NCBI RefSeq assembly: GCF_034366625.1 | Contig: NZ_JAXMIH010000022.1 | Span: 1-64,000 of the forward strand | DNA: 64,000 nt | Origin: Prosthecobacter sp. | Lineage (GTDB): Bacteria > Verrucomicrobiota > Verrucomicrobiia > Verrucomicrobiales > Verrucomicrobiaceae | Reading direction: 5' to 3' | Shown here: positions 38,468 through 47,194 of the stretch, piece by piece | Numbering within the stretch: the first letter of the stretch is position 1 | How the letters are laid out: each line of letters opens with the position of its first letter | Translations under genes and position numbers: made by a program | The notes under the pieces: generated by a model | What the model saw: only the letters and a program-made list of their open reading frames with translations | Database searches by the model: none | Told to the model about the DNA's origin: nothing

Positions 38468-38662
38468 TTATCGACTTGTGACATGGAAAGCCGTAGCTTC
38501 TTCTTGAACCACCGCGCTCGAAGAAAGACGGGGGCCGCGCAGGCTGAGTTCCCGTTCACGCATGGCATCAAGCATGCGGAGCTTTTCACCGATGGAGCGT
38601 GCGGCCAGATCACGCCGGAAGGCGCGCTTGCTGTCGAGAATCTTGGTGAGATCGAAGCTCAT
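38468..38662 (-). CDS. Small conserved protein paired with nucleotidyltransferase (64 aa)
   Basis: The ATG at 38662 overlaps the stop of the upstream nucleotidyltransferase gene (ATGA), so the two are translationally coupled. The sequence MSFDLTKILDSKRAFRRDLA ... IGEKLRMLDAMRERELSLRG is charged and helical. I recall similar short proteins beside minimal nucleotidyltransferases, but I know of no assigned function. Size, overlap and pairing resemble a toxin-antitoxin module; that is inference. Confidence 0.6.
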   Translation of the reverse strand: MSFDLTKILDSKRAFRRDLAARSIGEKLRMLDAMRERELSLRGPRLSSSAVVQEEATAFHVTSR

Positions 38663-39186
38663 GGGGTGTCGTTGAGGAATAGTCGCTCAAACTTCTGCCA
38701 TGCGTCAACGAGCTTGTGACGAGCCAGTATTCTCTGGAAGCGAGCGGCATCGAGAGAGCCGTTCTCGACAAACTGAAGCAGGCGGGCTTTGTCTTTGGCA
38801 CGCCCAACCTGAAGTGTGATGGCGGCTAGATGCTCGGCGGTGAAAACCAAGGCCGGAATGCCTTCCACATCTTTGGTGACAGCCTCCAGCAAGGCTTCTT
38901 CGACCAAGGAAGTGCCGGGAGGCAGAAACTGTACGGGCCAGCCTGCGATCATGACATACTCACCTTCCATGAAGCAGCCGCGCGCACGGAGATAATCGAA
39001 GATGGGTTGCGGACTGATGAGAAAAGAGCCGGGCTGAGGGCGAAAGCTGACAAAGATGTCCACATCCAGCGTCGCCACAGGCTCCAGATAAAACGTCGCA
39101 CCCACTGCACCACCGATGGCATAGCGCTCGATGATGCCATCCGCCTGCATCTGATTGATGGTGGCGATCACTTCCTGAATCTTCAT
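38659..39186 (-). CDS. Nucleotidyltransferase-like protein (175 aa)
   Basis: I start at the ATG at 39186 (MKIQEVIATINQMQADGI); the longer frame would overlap glnS. The motif AIGGAVGATFYLEPVATLDV with DVDIFV resembles the GG..(19-20)..TxDxD core of AbiEii/MNT-type nucleotidyltransferases. The rest is FTAEHLAAITLQVGRAKDKA and RFQRILARHKL, as in hypothetical nucleotidyltransferases that accompany a small partner. It overlaps the 64-residue partner by 4 bp. Possible roles are a toxin that modifies tRNA or protein, or an orphan transferase. The catalytic Gly-Gly and Asp-x-Asp are visible. Confidence 0.7.
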   Translation of the reverse strand: MKIQEVIATINQMQADGIIERYAIGGAVGATFYLEPVATLDVDIFVSFRPQPGSFLISPQPIFDYLRARGCFMEGEYVMIAGWPVQFLPPGTSLVEEALLEAVTKDVEGIPALVFTAEHLAAITLQVGRAKDKARLLQFVENGSLDAARFQRILARHKLVDAWQKFERLFLNDTP

Positions 39187-39227
39187 GGCGGTGAGATGGT
39201 AATCGCTCCTGTTACGGCGCAACAGGA

Positions 39228-40928
39228 TTACTTTTTCACCCAACCATCCTTCAGCGTCACCGTGCGGTTAAACACGGGCGCACCGGGCTTCGAATCAATC
39301 GGGTCGGCGTAAAAATAAGCGACGCGTTCGAACTGCCAGTGGGTGCCGGGGGCGGCGTCTTTGAGGCTCGGTTCGAGTTTGGCGGTCTCGATTACTTCGA
39401 GGGAGGCGGCGTTGAGGAACTGGGTGAAGTCGCCGTCTTCGCCGGCATCGGCGTCCGGGGTTTCGACGGTGAAGAGGCGGTCATACAAGCGCACGGGGGC
39501 GTCGATGGCATGACGGGCGCTGACCCAGTGGATGATGCCTTTGGGCTTGGTGCGGCCTTCAGGCTTTTTGCCGTGGCGCGTGGCGTCGTCGTAGGTGCAG
39601 CGGAGTTCGATGACGTTTCCGGCATCATCCTTGATGACTTCCTGGCAGATGATGCAGAAGGCGAACTTGAGGCGCACCTCACCGCCGGGCTTAAGGCGAT
39701 GGAAGCCCTCGGAGGGGAATTCCATGAAGTCGTCGGACTCGATGTAAAGCTCGCGGCAGAGCGGCACTTGGCGTGTGCCGGCGGCGGGGTCTTCGGGATG
39801 GTTGGCGGCTTCAAAATGCTCGACCTGATCCTCGGGATAATTGGTGAGGACGACTTTGATGGGGCGCAGCACGCCGTAGGCGCGGTGGGAAATTTTGTTC
39901 AAATCTTCGCGGATGGCATGCTCCAGCAGGGCGATCTCGGTGAGGGAGTTGAACTTGGTGAGGCCGATGGTTTTGCAGAAGCTGCGAATGGCGGCGGCGG
40001 TGATGCCGCGACGGCGCAGGCCGCTGATGGTGGGCATGCGCGGGTCATCCCAACCGTTGACGAGGTCTTCTTTGACGAGGCGGAGCAGCTTGCGCTTGCT
40101 CATCACGGTGTAGGTGAGGTTCAGGCGGGCAAACTCGCGCTGATACGGCTGGCCGGGCAGGCCATCGACGTTGTTGATGAGCCACTCGTACAGCGGGCGG
40201 TGAATCTCGAACTCGAGCGTGCAAAGGCTGTGCGTGATGGACTCCAGCGCATCGCTGAGCGGATGCGCGTAGTCATACATGGGGTAGATGCACCATGCGT
40301 CGCCGGTGCGGTGATGATGCGCGTGCAGGATGCGGTAGAGGGCCGGATCGCGCATGTGCATGTTCACCGATGCCATGTCGATCTTCGCGCGCAGCACCTT
40401 TTCACCTTCTTTGAACTCTCCTGCCCGCATGCGGCGGAAGAGATCGAGATTCTCCTCGACGCTGCGCTCGGCGTAAACGCTGCGCGTGCCGGGCGTGGTC
40501 AGCGTGCCGCGATTGAGACGCATCTCCTCTTGCGTCTGGTCGTCCACATAGGCGAGGCCCTTGGTGATGAGCTGCTCGGCGAATTGATAGAGCTGCTCGA
40601 AGTAGTCGCTGGCGTAGAAAAGGTGCGTGCCCCAGTCGAAGCCGAGCCATTTCACGTCGGCCATGATGCTATCGACGTACTCGACTTCTTCCTTGGTGGG
40701 ATTGGTGTCGTCAAAGCGCAGGTGGCAGCGCGAATTGGGCGCGTGCTCCTGCGCGAGGCCGAAATTGAGGCAGATGCTCTTGGCGTGGCCGATGTGGAGG
40801 TAGCCGTTCGGCTCTGGCGGGAAACGGGTGACGACCTGGCCGCCGTTGCGACCGGCTACGAGGTCGGCAGCGATCATTTCACGGATGAAATCGAGGGAGG
40901 CGGGAGGTGAGGCGGCGGCTTCGGACAT
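39228..40928 (-). CDS. glnS: Glutamine-tRNA ligase
   Basis: This 566-residue class I synthetase charges tRNA-Gln directly. It shows FPPEPNGYLHIGHAKSICLN with the HIGH motif, LRFDDTNPTKEEVEYVD, the KMSKS-like VMSKRKLL, and the C-terminal anticodon-binding barrel with CRELYIESDDF and PGGEVRLKFAF. The length matches E. coli GlnRS (554). A long open frame on the opposite strand (39339-40910) is a GC-skew shadow. The gene is divergent from purC, and a 65-bp hairpin repeat sits between them. Confidence 0.97.
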   Translation of the reverse strand: MSEAAASPPASLDFIREMIAADLVAGRNGGQVVTRFPPEPNGYLHIGHAKSICLNFGLAQEHAPNSRCHLRFDDTNPTKEEVEYVDSIMADVKWLGFDWGTHLFYASDYFEQLYQFAEQLITKGLAYVDDQTQEEMRLNRGTLTTPGTRSVYAERSVEENLDLFRRMRAGEFKEGEKVLRAKIDMASVNMHMRDPALYRILHAHHHRTGDAWCIYPMYDYAHPLSDALESITHSLCTLEFEIHRPLYEWLINNVDGLPGQPYQREFARLNLTYTVMSKRKLLRLVKEDLVNGWDDPRMPTISGLRRRGITAAAIRSFCKTIGLTKFNSLTEIALLEHAIREDLNKISHRAYGVLRPIKVVLTNYPEDQVEHFEAANHPEDPAAGTRQVPLCRELYIESDDFMEFPSEGFHRLKPGGEVRLKFAFCIICQEVIKDDAGNVIELRCTYDDATRHGKKPEGRTKPKGIIHWVSARHAIDAPVRLYDRLFTVETPDADAGEDGDFTQFLNAASLEVIETAKLEPSLKDAAPGTHWQFERVAYFYADPIDSKPGAPVFNRTVTLKDGWVKK

Positions 40929-40970
40929 GGAGGGCGGAGTTTCCGCACATGCGAGAGGGAGTCAAGGAAG

Positions 40971-41035
40971 GTGACACAGGCAGCCTGCCTGTGGTTTGGG
41001 CTGAGCGGGCTGAACAGGCTGGCAGCCTGTGTCAC
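40971..41035. repeat. Imperfect 22-bp inverted repeat (REP-like) ahead of purC
   Basis: The left arm (40971-40992) begins GTGACACAGGC and the right arm (41014-41035) ends GCCTGTGTCAC. The arms are 22 bp with two mismatches and a 21-bp loop. The left arm recurs, reverse complemented and with one mismatch, at 57824-57845, so it is a dispersed element. It ends 46 bp before the purC start and could fold in its leader. Confidence 0.7.
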
Positions 41036-41081
41036 GTTCGCAGTTGCACGGGGGCGGAATCCGTTGTTTTTCAGGCCAACC

Positions 41082-42392
41082 ATGTCCCACCCTGCCCCAG
41101 CGCCCACGCACCTTGATCTCTCAAAACTCGGCGAGCCTGTCTATCGCGGCTCCGTGCAGAATCTTTACGCCGTGCCAGATCATCCGGGCTTCGTGGTCTG
41201 CGAAACAACGCCTGCGGGCTCCGTGTTCGATGTGGGCTCGATCTTCAACATCGAGGGCAATGATCTGAACCGCGCCATCTTCCGCCACGCGATGTATTCG
41301 CGTCTCGGCAAGCCGGAGACGTGGCAGCGGGTGAAGGCGGCGATTGAAAAGGCCCCCATGGACGAATCGTGGCGCAAGGAACTGCTCAGTGGCCCGATGG
41401 AGACGATGCTGGAGCGCGGCGCGCACACACATCATCTCGGCATGGTGGATGGGAAGACGGGCGAGATCGTGTGCGAGGGCATGCCGGTGAATCCGAGCTG
41501 TTACAACGTCGTGCGCCGCTTCCCCGTGATGCATCCGCCGCAGCGCAATCTGCTGGGCACGCATGTGTTTGATTACGCGCAGTTTCACCAGAGCGCGACG
41601 TATGTGGTGCCGCTGGAATACATCGTGCGCTTCGGCGTGACGAGCGGCTCGTCCATTTTGAAAAAGTATCAGAGCCTCAGCGACTCTGCGAAGCGCGGCT
41701 ACGAGCAGGAACTCGGCCTCTCGAAGCCGATGGGCGTGTGGGAGATGCTGGAGCGGCCGATTTACGACCTGACGAGCAAGTACGAGCCGGAAGACCGTGC
41801 CGTGAGCAAGCAGGAGGCGCTCATGATGTCCGGCCTGAGCAGCGAGGATTTCCTGCACACGGTCAAACTGGCCATCCTCGGCGGCTGGGCCGTGCGCGAG
41901 CTGCTGGAGAGCGCGGGGCTGCTGCTGTGGGATCTGAAGTGGGAATTTGCCGTGGATCGCGAGGAACTGCTGTTTGTGGATACCATCGACGCCGATTCCT
42001 TCCGTGGCACCACCTTCCTTGATGTGGAAGGCCGTAAGCTGGTGATTCACTACAACAAGCAGGCGATGCGCGACTATTACCGCCTCGTGCATCCCGACTG
42101 GTATGCGGGGATCAACGAAGCGAAGGCACAGGCTCAGAAGATCGGCACGCCGTTCAAGCAAGTGCTCAAGGCCGGCCAGGTCGAAGGCAAGTGGCCACAA
42201 ACGCCGGTGGTGGACGCCGCCTTCCTCGATTTGCAGGCCCGCAAGACCGCGCTGATTCGCCAACACGTCGCGTCAGAACGCGATGCGGCGGCCATCCGCG
42301 CCGATTTGCAGGCCACAAGCGAGGCGGAGGTCGAATTCTACCGGGGCAGGGGACTGCTGACGGCGCTTTTGCAGGCAAACGCAGTGGGGTGA
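41082..42392 (+). CDS. purC: Phosphoribosylaminoimidazole-succinocarboxamide synthase (SAICAR synthetase)
   Basis: I start at the ATG at 41082 (MSHPAPAPTHLDLSKLG); the longer frame from 40971 reads through the hairpin repeat and has no family homology. Of 436 residues, the N-terminal part has YRGSVQNLY (the KVRDIY position), GSVFDVGSIFNIEGNDLNRA (the SAFDV position) and FPVMHPPQ. The C-terminal half has LLLWDLKWEFAVD and FVDTIDADSFRG, matching the DxKxEFG and DE..TPDSSR blocks. The enzyme joins aspartate to CAIR with ATP in purine synthesis. It is longer than the common 240-300 residue PurC and belongs to a long variant. Another purine gene part (PurN) lies 7 kb away. Confidence 0.85.
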   Translation: MSHPAPAPTHLDLSKLGEPVYRGSVQNLYAVPDHPGFVVCETTPAGSVFDVGSIFNIEGNDLNRAIFRHAMYSRLGKPETWQRVKAAIEKAPMDESWRKELLSGPMETMLERGAHTHHLGMVDGKTGEIVCEGMPVNPSCYNVVRRFPVMHPPQRNLLGTHVFDYAQFHQSATYVVPLEYIVRFGVTSGSSILKKYQSLSDSAKRGYEQELGLSKPMGVWEMLERPIYDLTSKYEPEDRAVSKQEALMMSGLSSEDFLHTVKLAILGGWAVRELLESAGLLLWDLKWEFAVDREELLFVDTIDADSFRGTTFLDVEGRKLVIHYNKQAMRDYYRLVHPDWYAGINEAKAQAQKIGTPFKQVLKAGQVEGKWPQTPVVDAAFLDLQARKTALIRQHVASERDAAAIRADLQATSEAEVEFYRGRGLLTALLQANAVG

Positions 42393-42481
42393 ATGACTTC
42401 CGGCGCAGGCCGACAAAATGCTTGCGTGATGGAAGGGAGGGTTTACAGATTGCGCCCCTTTCTTCGGAACGGGAACGTGAT

Positions 42482-42556
42482 TCCTGAGTAGCTCAGCGGT
42501 AGAGCGGGTGGCTGTTAACCACTAGGTCGTAGGTTCGAACCCTACCTCAGGAGCCA
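42482..42556 (+). tRNA. tRNA-Asn (GTT)
   Basis: A complete cloverleaf: acceptor TCCTGAG/CTCAGGA, D arm GCTC..GAGC, anticodon stem GGTGG/CCACT with loop CTGTTAA giving anticodon GTT, T arm GTAGG-TTCGAAC-CCTAC, discriminator G and an encoded CCA. The next tRNA starts 7 bp downstream. Confidence 0.97.
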
Positions 42557-42563
42557 TCGCAAC

Positions 42564-42638
<75 letters not shown>

Positions 42639-42745
42639 CGATGGAAACCAGCGTGGGTGGCGATCAGCGATGACGACGAGGCCCGTTTCGACCGCATGAT
42701 TCGCCGTTTGCCCTTCGTCAGGCTCTCCGCCTATATTCTCCGCCG

Positions 42746-43720
42746 ATGAACCTGTCCATCCGCCCTCGCCGAAACCGCCAGTCTGCATCCATCCGTGATC
42801 TTGTGCGCGAGACGGAGCTGACGCCGGGGCATTTGATCTATCCGTTGTTCCTTCAGGAGGGGAAGGAGAACACGCCCATCGCTTCGATGCCGGGCTGCAC
42901 GCGCTGGAGCATTGAGGGATTGGTGAAAGAGGCGGGCGAGGCGCATGCGCTCGGTGTGCCTGCGGTGGTATTGTTCCCGCGCATTCCTGACGAACTCAAA
43001 ACACGGGGCGCGGAGGCGTGCCATGCGGATGACGGGCTGGTGCCGCGTGCAATTCGTGCTTTGAACGCGGCGCATCCCACCCTGACGGTGATCACCGATG
43101 TGGCGCTTGATCCTTACAACAGCGACGGTCATGACGGCCTCGTGACGGATGACGGACGCATCCTGAATGACGAAACCGTGGCCGTGCTGTGCCAGCAGGC
43201 GCTTTGCCATGCGCGGGCAGGGGCAGACATCGTGGCTCCAAGTGACATGATGGATGGGCGCGTGGCCGCGATCCGCTCCGCGCTTGATGCCGCCGGTTTC
43301 CAAGCCGTCTCGATCATGAGCTACACAGCGAAGTATGCCAGCGCCTACTACGGGCCGTTTCGCGGAGCGTTGGATTCCGCACCGAAGGCTGGGGACAAGA
43401 AAACATATCAAATGGACCCCGCCAATGTGCGTGAAGCACTGCGCGAGGCCGCTCTCGACGAGGCGGAAGGCGCGGACATCCTCATGGTGAAGCCGGCGGG
43501 TCCGTATCTCGACATCATCGCGAAACTCCGCGCCGCCACCATGCTGCCGATCGCGGCTTATCAGGTGAGCGGCGAGTATCTGATGATCAAAGCCGGTGCA
43601 GCAGGTGGTTGGATCGACGAAACGAAGATCGTGAACGAATCGCTCATCGGAATCCGCCGTGCGGGCGCGGACATGATCCTGACGTATTTTGCCAAGCAGT
43701 GGGCGGCAGGCTGGAAGTAG
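42746..43720 (+). CDS. hemB: Porphobilinogen synthase (delta-aminolevulinate dehydratase)
   Basis: The 324 residues match HemB throughout: LIYPLFLQEG, SMPGCTRWS, DVALDPYNSDGHDG, APSDMMDGRV, SYTAKYASAYYGPFR with the first Schiff-base Lys, ILMVKPAGPYLDI with the second, and AYQVSGEYLMIKA. It condenses two 5-aminolevulinates to porphobilinogen for haem. The metal segment has no cysteine cluster (DPYNSDGHDG in place of the zinc-type triple Cys), which marks the magnesium-dependent class. It follows the two tRNA genes and converges with the GH75-like gene. Confidence 0.97.
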   Translation: MNLSIRPRRNRQSASIRDLVRETELTPGHLIYPLFLQEGKENTPIASMPGCTRWSIEGLVKEAGEAHALGVPAVVLFPRIPDELKTRGAEACHADDGLVPRAIRALNAAHPTLTVITDVALDPYNSDGHDGLVTDDGRILNDETVAVLCQQALCHARAGADIVAPSDMMDGRVAAIRSALDAAGFQAVSIMSYTAKYASAYYGPFRGALDSAPKAGDKKTYQMDPANVREALREAALDEAEGADILMVKPAGPYLDIIAKLRAATMLPIAAYQVSGEYLMIKAGAAGGWIDETKIVNESLIGIRRAGADMILTYFAKQWAAGWK

Positions 43721-43742
43721 TGAGGCGGAAGCTTCTTTGAGC

Positions 43743-45380
43743 TTACTTTTTCTTTGTCTCCTTCGACTTGGTGCCACTTGATTTGGTGGGAGCAGCTTTG
43801 GTAGTTGCCTTGGCTTCGCCCGATTTTGATGTCGCGGGAACAGTTGGATCCGGTGTTGCAGAAGGTGTGATTGGTGTGGCGGGAACAGTTGTGCCGGGTG
43901 TAACTGCGGGAGCGGTTGTTGGCGTGCTGGTCGGGCTAGTTCCATCTGCCGGAGCCGTCGCAGGCGGTTCAGGCTTCTTGAACGGGTCTTCCCAGGTGTG
44001 CAGCACGTAGCCGGAGCCGATGCCGCCGACTTCGCCGAGCAAGGTCTGGCATTTCTCCCGCCACTTCGCGAGATCGGGGGCGGAGCGTTCTTTTTCGGCG
44101 GTGCCGGGGAAGATCAGGTAGGTGACCTTGAGATCACTCTCTGGCCGGATGTATGGCGTGGCCTTGGGATTGACGGTTTTGGCCATGAGGAGCGAGGCCT
44201 CGCCCATTTTGAAGCTGGGACCGTAGTCGCCGCAGATGGCGGGGTAAATCCGGCCTTCGTGAATGACGGCGGCGTAGTCGCCGATCTGCGGTGTGAATTT
44301 GTTTTGATCGCCGTAGCCGCGGAAGAGCAGGGAAATGACGACGAAGGGATCTTTTTCGGCGATGAGACTGCTGCGGGCCTTCATCTCGCTGATTTCGACT
44401 TTGAGTGTGCTGATGATGGCGCTGAGTTCGCGGTTGCGCGCGGAGGAGAGACCTTTGAGGGCGAATTCATCCTGTGCTTTTTTCAAGCGTTCCTCCCACT
44501 TGGCGAGGAGAGGATTGGGGTTCTTGGTGGTCTTGGCCCAGGCGTAGCTGGTGAAGGGCTGGTAGTAGTCGGAGAGGTAGATGTATTCGGAGAGCGTCGG
44601 CATGCGGTCGCCATCAGAGCCGTCGGCGACGACGTCCATCTCGGACTGGATGAGCAAAGTGCGGCGCTGCGTGGTGGGGTGGGTCAATTCGAGGATGGTC
44701 TCGGTGTCGTAGTAGTTGTGGCGGTCGAGGATTTTGTTGAGGCGCGTGAGGTCGTTCTGCACACGGCTGGTTTTGTTTTCGTAGAGCTTGTGGTAGAAGC
44801 CGGAGACTTTCGCCGCAGGCAGCATGGCATCGAGTCCGGGCAGGATGGCGGGGAGGTGCTTGTTGATGCGGCTGAGTTCGACCATCGTCTGGTTCGCCTT
44901 CGGCACGCGGATGCTGAGCTGGAACTCGGCCTTGTAGGACTCGGGGTCGAGGCGCTCGAGGCTGGCAAAGCTGCCCTGCTCGGTGAGCAGGTTGGTTTTG
45001 ACGGTGATGCCGTTGAAGAGCGTGGCGACGTCGATGTCTTTGCGCGAGATGTATTTGTCGGGCAGGGGAGGGTGGACCTCCTTGATGACTTCTTTGGTCA
45101 CTTCTTTGACGACAGGCACTTCTTTGATCACATCACGAGTCACGTCGCGGGTGATGATGCGTTCCTTGGTACTACGGGCGGATTCGACGATGTCCTGGAT
45201 GCCCTTTTTGATCTTGCTGGCAAAGGGCGTGAAAGGCAGCAGCAGGCCTGTGAGGATGATCAGCAGCAGCAGCAAGCGGGCGAACGAGCTGAAACAGCCC
45301 CGTTTGGGCTGCTGCCGCCATTGGGAGGGCGGGGGATTGTTGTCCGTTTCAGCGGAGGTGTGGGAGGGTTCCGAAGACAT
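43743..45380 (-). CDS. Membrane-anchored GH75 (chitosanase)-like protein with Thr/Pro tail (545 aa)
   Basis: After a polar N-terminus comes a membrane helix (about residues 35-55), then charged repeats (DVTRDVIKEVPVVKEVTKEV) likely to form a stalk. The segment ATLFNGITVK and the core YAAVIHEGRIYPAICGDYGP ... MGEASLLMAK match glycoside hydrolase family 75, whose GD.GP...GEAS block carries the catalytic acid region. About 90 C-terminal residues are low complexity (Thr, Pro, Ala, then Lys-rich) and resemble a wall-spanning or surface tail. Fungal GH75 enzymes cut chitosan. In bacteria the substrate is unclear, and a cell-wall target is possible. I see no partner gene. Confidence 0.72.
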   Translation of the reverse strand: MSSEPSHTSAETDNNPPPSQWRQQPKRGCFSSFARLLLLLIILTGLLLPFTPFASKIKKGIQDIVESARSTKERIITRDVTRDVIKEVPVVKEVTKEVIKEVHPPLPDKYISRKDIDVATLFNGITVKTNLLTEQGSFASLERLDPESYKAEFQLSIRVPKANQTMVELSRINKHLPAILPGLDAMLPAAKVSGFYHKLYENKTSRVQNDLTRLNKILDRHNYYDTETILELTHPTTQRRTLLIQSEMDVVADGSDGDRMPTLSEYIYLSDYYQPFTSYAWAKTTKNPNPLLAKWEERLKKAQDEFALKGLSSARNRELSAIISTLKVEISEMKARSSLIAEKDPFVVISLLFRGYGDQNKFTPQIGDYAAVIHEGRIYPAICGDYGPSFKMGEASLLMAKTVNPKATPYIRPESDLKVTYLIFPGTAEKERSAPDLAKWREKCQTLLGEVGGIGSGYVLHTWEDPFKKPEPPATAPADGTSPTSTPTTAPAVTPGTTVPATPITPSATPDPTVPATSKSGEAKATTKAAPTKSSGTKSKETKKK

Positions 45381-45426
45381 GCGCGAGGCGGGAGTTTAAC
45401 AGCTTTTCGGCGGAATGGCCAGCGCG

Positions 45427-46104
45427 TCATCCTTCCTCCAGCCGGCCTTCTTTGAGAATGAGACGACGGTCACCGCGTTTCGCCAGTGTTTGATCGTGTG
45501 TGACGACAATGAGGGTTTTTTTCGCCTCATCGACGACCTGCATGAGCATGTCGATGACGCCGGAGCCGGTGGTGGCGTCGAGGTTACCCGTGGGTTCGTC
45601 GGCGTAGATGATGCCGGGGTTGTTGATGAGCGCCCGGGCGATGGCCACACGCTGCTGCTCGCCGCCGGAAAGCTCGGTGGGAAGATGCTGCAGGCGTTCG
45701 CTGAGGCCTACCTTGTCCAGCAACTCGCGGGCACGCGCCTCGGCTTTTTTGCCGCCAATCATGGAGGGCAGAACGACATTTTCGAGAGCCGTGAGCTCCG
45801 GCAGCAGAAAGTAATGCTGAAAAACGAAGCCCATGACCTTGTTGCGTGTGCGGGCACGTTCGGCGGCGGCGGCTTGATAAAGCGAACGGCCATGCACGAG
45901 CACATCGCCGGAGGTGGGCTGCTCCAGGCCGCCGAGGACGTAGAGCAGGGTTGTTTTTCCAGCACCGGACTGGCCGCAGAGGAAGACCTTCTCGCCTGCG
46001 GCAACTTCCACATTCACGCCACGCAGCACCGGCAGGTCATGACCAGCGAGGTGATAGGTGCGGTGCACATCGTGTGCGGCGAGTGGGGCGGCTTCCTGGC
46101 TCAT
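45427..46104 (-). CDS. ABC transporter ATP-binding protein, LolD/MacB type (225 aa)
   Basis: The ATG at 46104 (MSQEAAPLAAHDVHRTYHLA) is preferred over a GTG 11 codons upstream. Motifs: Walker A GQSGAGKTT, Q-loop FVFQHYFLLPELTALENVVL, signature LSGGEQQRVAIARAL, Walker B GIIYADEPTGNLD, and switch His in VVTHD. This is the LolD/FtsE/MacB subclass that powers lipoprotein release or macrolide export through a separate permease. No LolC/LolE-like permease lies beside it in the window, so the substrate cannot be read from context. Confidence 0.9.
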   Translation of the reverse strand: MSQEAAPLAAHDVHRTYHLAGHDLPVLRGVNVEVAAGEKVFLCGQSGAGKTTLLYVLGGLEQPTSGDVLVHGRSLYQAAAAERARTRNKVMGFVFQHYFLLPELTALENVVLPSMIGGKKAEARARELLDKVGLSERLQHLPTELSGGEQQRVAIARALINNPGIIYADEPTGNLDATTGSGVIDMLMQVVDEAKKTLIVVTHDQTLAKRGDRRLILKEGRLEEG

Positions 46105-46143
46105 GAAATGGGTGCGCGCATGCTCCGCAGATGCCACGCGGCG

Positions 46144-46605
46144 TCAAGGTGTGATGCCCGTCTGCCTGCGTTGTCTCAGCGCCTCATACATCACGATTCC
46201 GGCCGCTGTCGCCAGGTTCAGGCTGCGAGTTCCCCGCATCGGAATGCGCAGGCAGTGCTCTTTTTCGATCACCGAAGGTGGAATGCCGCGCGTTTCAGGA
46301 CCGAAGACGAGATAGACCTCGCGTGAGGTGAGATCGGCATCCCAGTGTTTTTTTTCACCCTGGCATTCGATGAAATAGAAGGCGGCATCCTCAGGTGCAT
46401 CCGAGCGCAGATCGTCCCAAGTGTCCCACACACGAACGTCCACTTCCTGCCAGTAATCGAGCCCCGCCCGCTTCAACTGCCGGTCATCCAGGCTGAAGCC
46501 CAGCGGTTTGATCAAATGCAACCGCGCTCCCGTGGCAAGGCACAGGCGGCCGATGGCCCCGGTGTTGTGCGGGATCTCGGGCTGAAACAGAACGACGTGC
46601 AGCAT
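46144..46605 (-). CDS. trmL: tRNA (cytidine/uridine-2'-O-)-methyltransferase TrmL
   Basis: This 153-residue SPOUT methyltransferase has the TrmL/YibK sequence: HVVLFQPEIPHNTGAIGRLC, LHLIKPLGFSLDDRQLKRAG, YLVFGPETRGIPP, and the knot segment IPMRGTRSLNLATAAGIVMYEA. It methylates the wobble ribose of certain leucine tRNAs. The length is typical and all SAM-knot motifs are present. It ends up 6 bp from gtrA on the same strand, so they may be cotranscribed. Confidence 0.94.
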   Translation of the reverse strand: MLHVVLFQPEIPHNTGAIGRLCLATGARLHLIKPLGFSLDDRQLKRAGLDYWQEVDVRVWDTWDDLRSDAPEDAAFYFIECQGEKKHWDADLTSREVYLVFGPETRGIPPSVIEKEHCLRIPMRGTRSLNLATAAGIVMYEALRQRRQTGITP

Positions 46606-46611
46606 GCGGCC

Positions 46612-47115
46612 TCAGCCTTTGAAAACGAAGAATTTCCGGCAGACATAGTTCACCATCACCGAGGAAGTGATCATCAGGAGCTGTGCCAGCAGAGTGTGAA
46701 TGCCATACATCTGGATGAGCATGGGGCCGACAGCCAGGCCGATCACAAACCCCAGAGTGCTGACGAGTGTGAAGTAGAAAAACTCCAACACCCGGTGATG
46801 CCGCCCTGGTGTGAAGACCCACAGTGAATTCGTGACATAGGCAAAAATGTTTCCAAAAAAGAAGGAGATCAGGTTGTTGTAGGTGCTGTGAAGCGCGCGC
46901 ACTTCCTTGGGCAGGTCCGGGTCCAATGCCGGCCACACCCACACGGACAGCGACAGCCAGATGCTCTGTCCTACGATCAGAGAACCGACGCCGCAGATGC
47001 CGTACTTCATGAACTGGATCAACGGGTGCGTGTCCCGCGCATTCATGCGCGCAAGGATGGTGCGCCAGTCGTTTTCTCGGAAGAAGCGTCGCGTGTCAGT
47101 CAGGCTGGGGATCAT
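46612..47115 (-). CDS. GtrA-like family membrane protein
   Basis: The 167-residue protein has four membrane segments with the GtrA signature: FMKYGICGVGSLIVGQSIWL, NLISFFFGNIFAYVTNSLWV, FVIGLAVGPMLIQMYG, and MVNYVCRKFFVFKG at the end. GtrA proteins are thought to flip lipid-linked sugars for surface polysaccharide modification. No glycosyltransferase is adjacent. It is upstream of trmL in a probable operon. Confidence 0.88.
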   Translation of the reverse strand: MIPSLTDTRRFFRENDWRTILARMNARDTHPLIQFMKYGICGVGSLIVGQSIWLSLSVWVWPALDPDLPKEVRALHSTYNNLISFFFGNIFAYVTNSLWVFTPGRHHRVLEFFYFTLVSTLGFVIGLAVGPMLIQMYGIHTLLAQLLMITSSVMVNYVCRKFFVFKG

Positions 47116-47137
47116 GTGGGAAAATTACCTGCAAAAC

Positions 47138-47175
47138 AAAAAGCCTGTCCAACGAAGACTTCGTTGAACAGGCTT
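47138..47175 (-). terminator. Rho-independent terminator after the glycine-zipper lipoprotein genes
   Basis: The inverted repeat AAAGCCTGT.CAACGAAG / CTTCGTTG.ACAGGCTTT has one mismatch and a tiny loop. On the reverse strand it is followed by TTTTTG. It lies 20 bp past the stop of the 106-residue lipoprotein gene. Confidence 0.8.
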
Positions 47176-47194
47176 TCAGAAGGATGTTTGCGGC

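Noticed and set aside
39339-40910. 523-codon frame opposite glnS
   Set aside because: The GlnRS frame carries all motifs; the antisense frame is Gly/Val/Glu-rich, as codon complementarity predicts.
42746-43720. Loss of the cysteine zinc site in HemB as a defect
   Set aside because: The DPYNSDGHDG form is the normal magnesium-dependent class.
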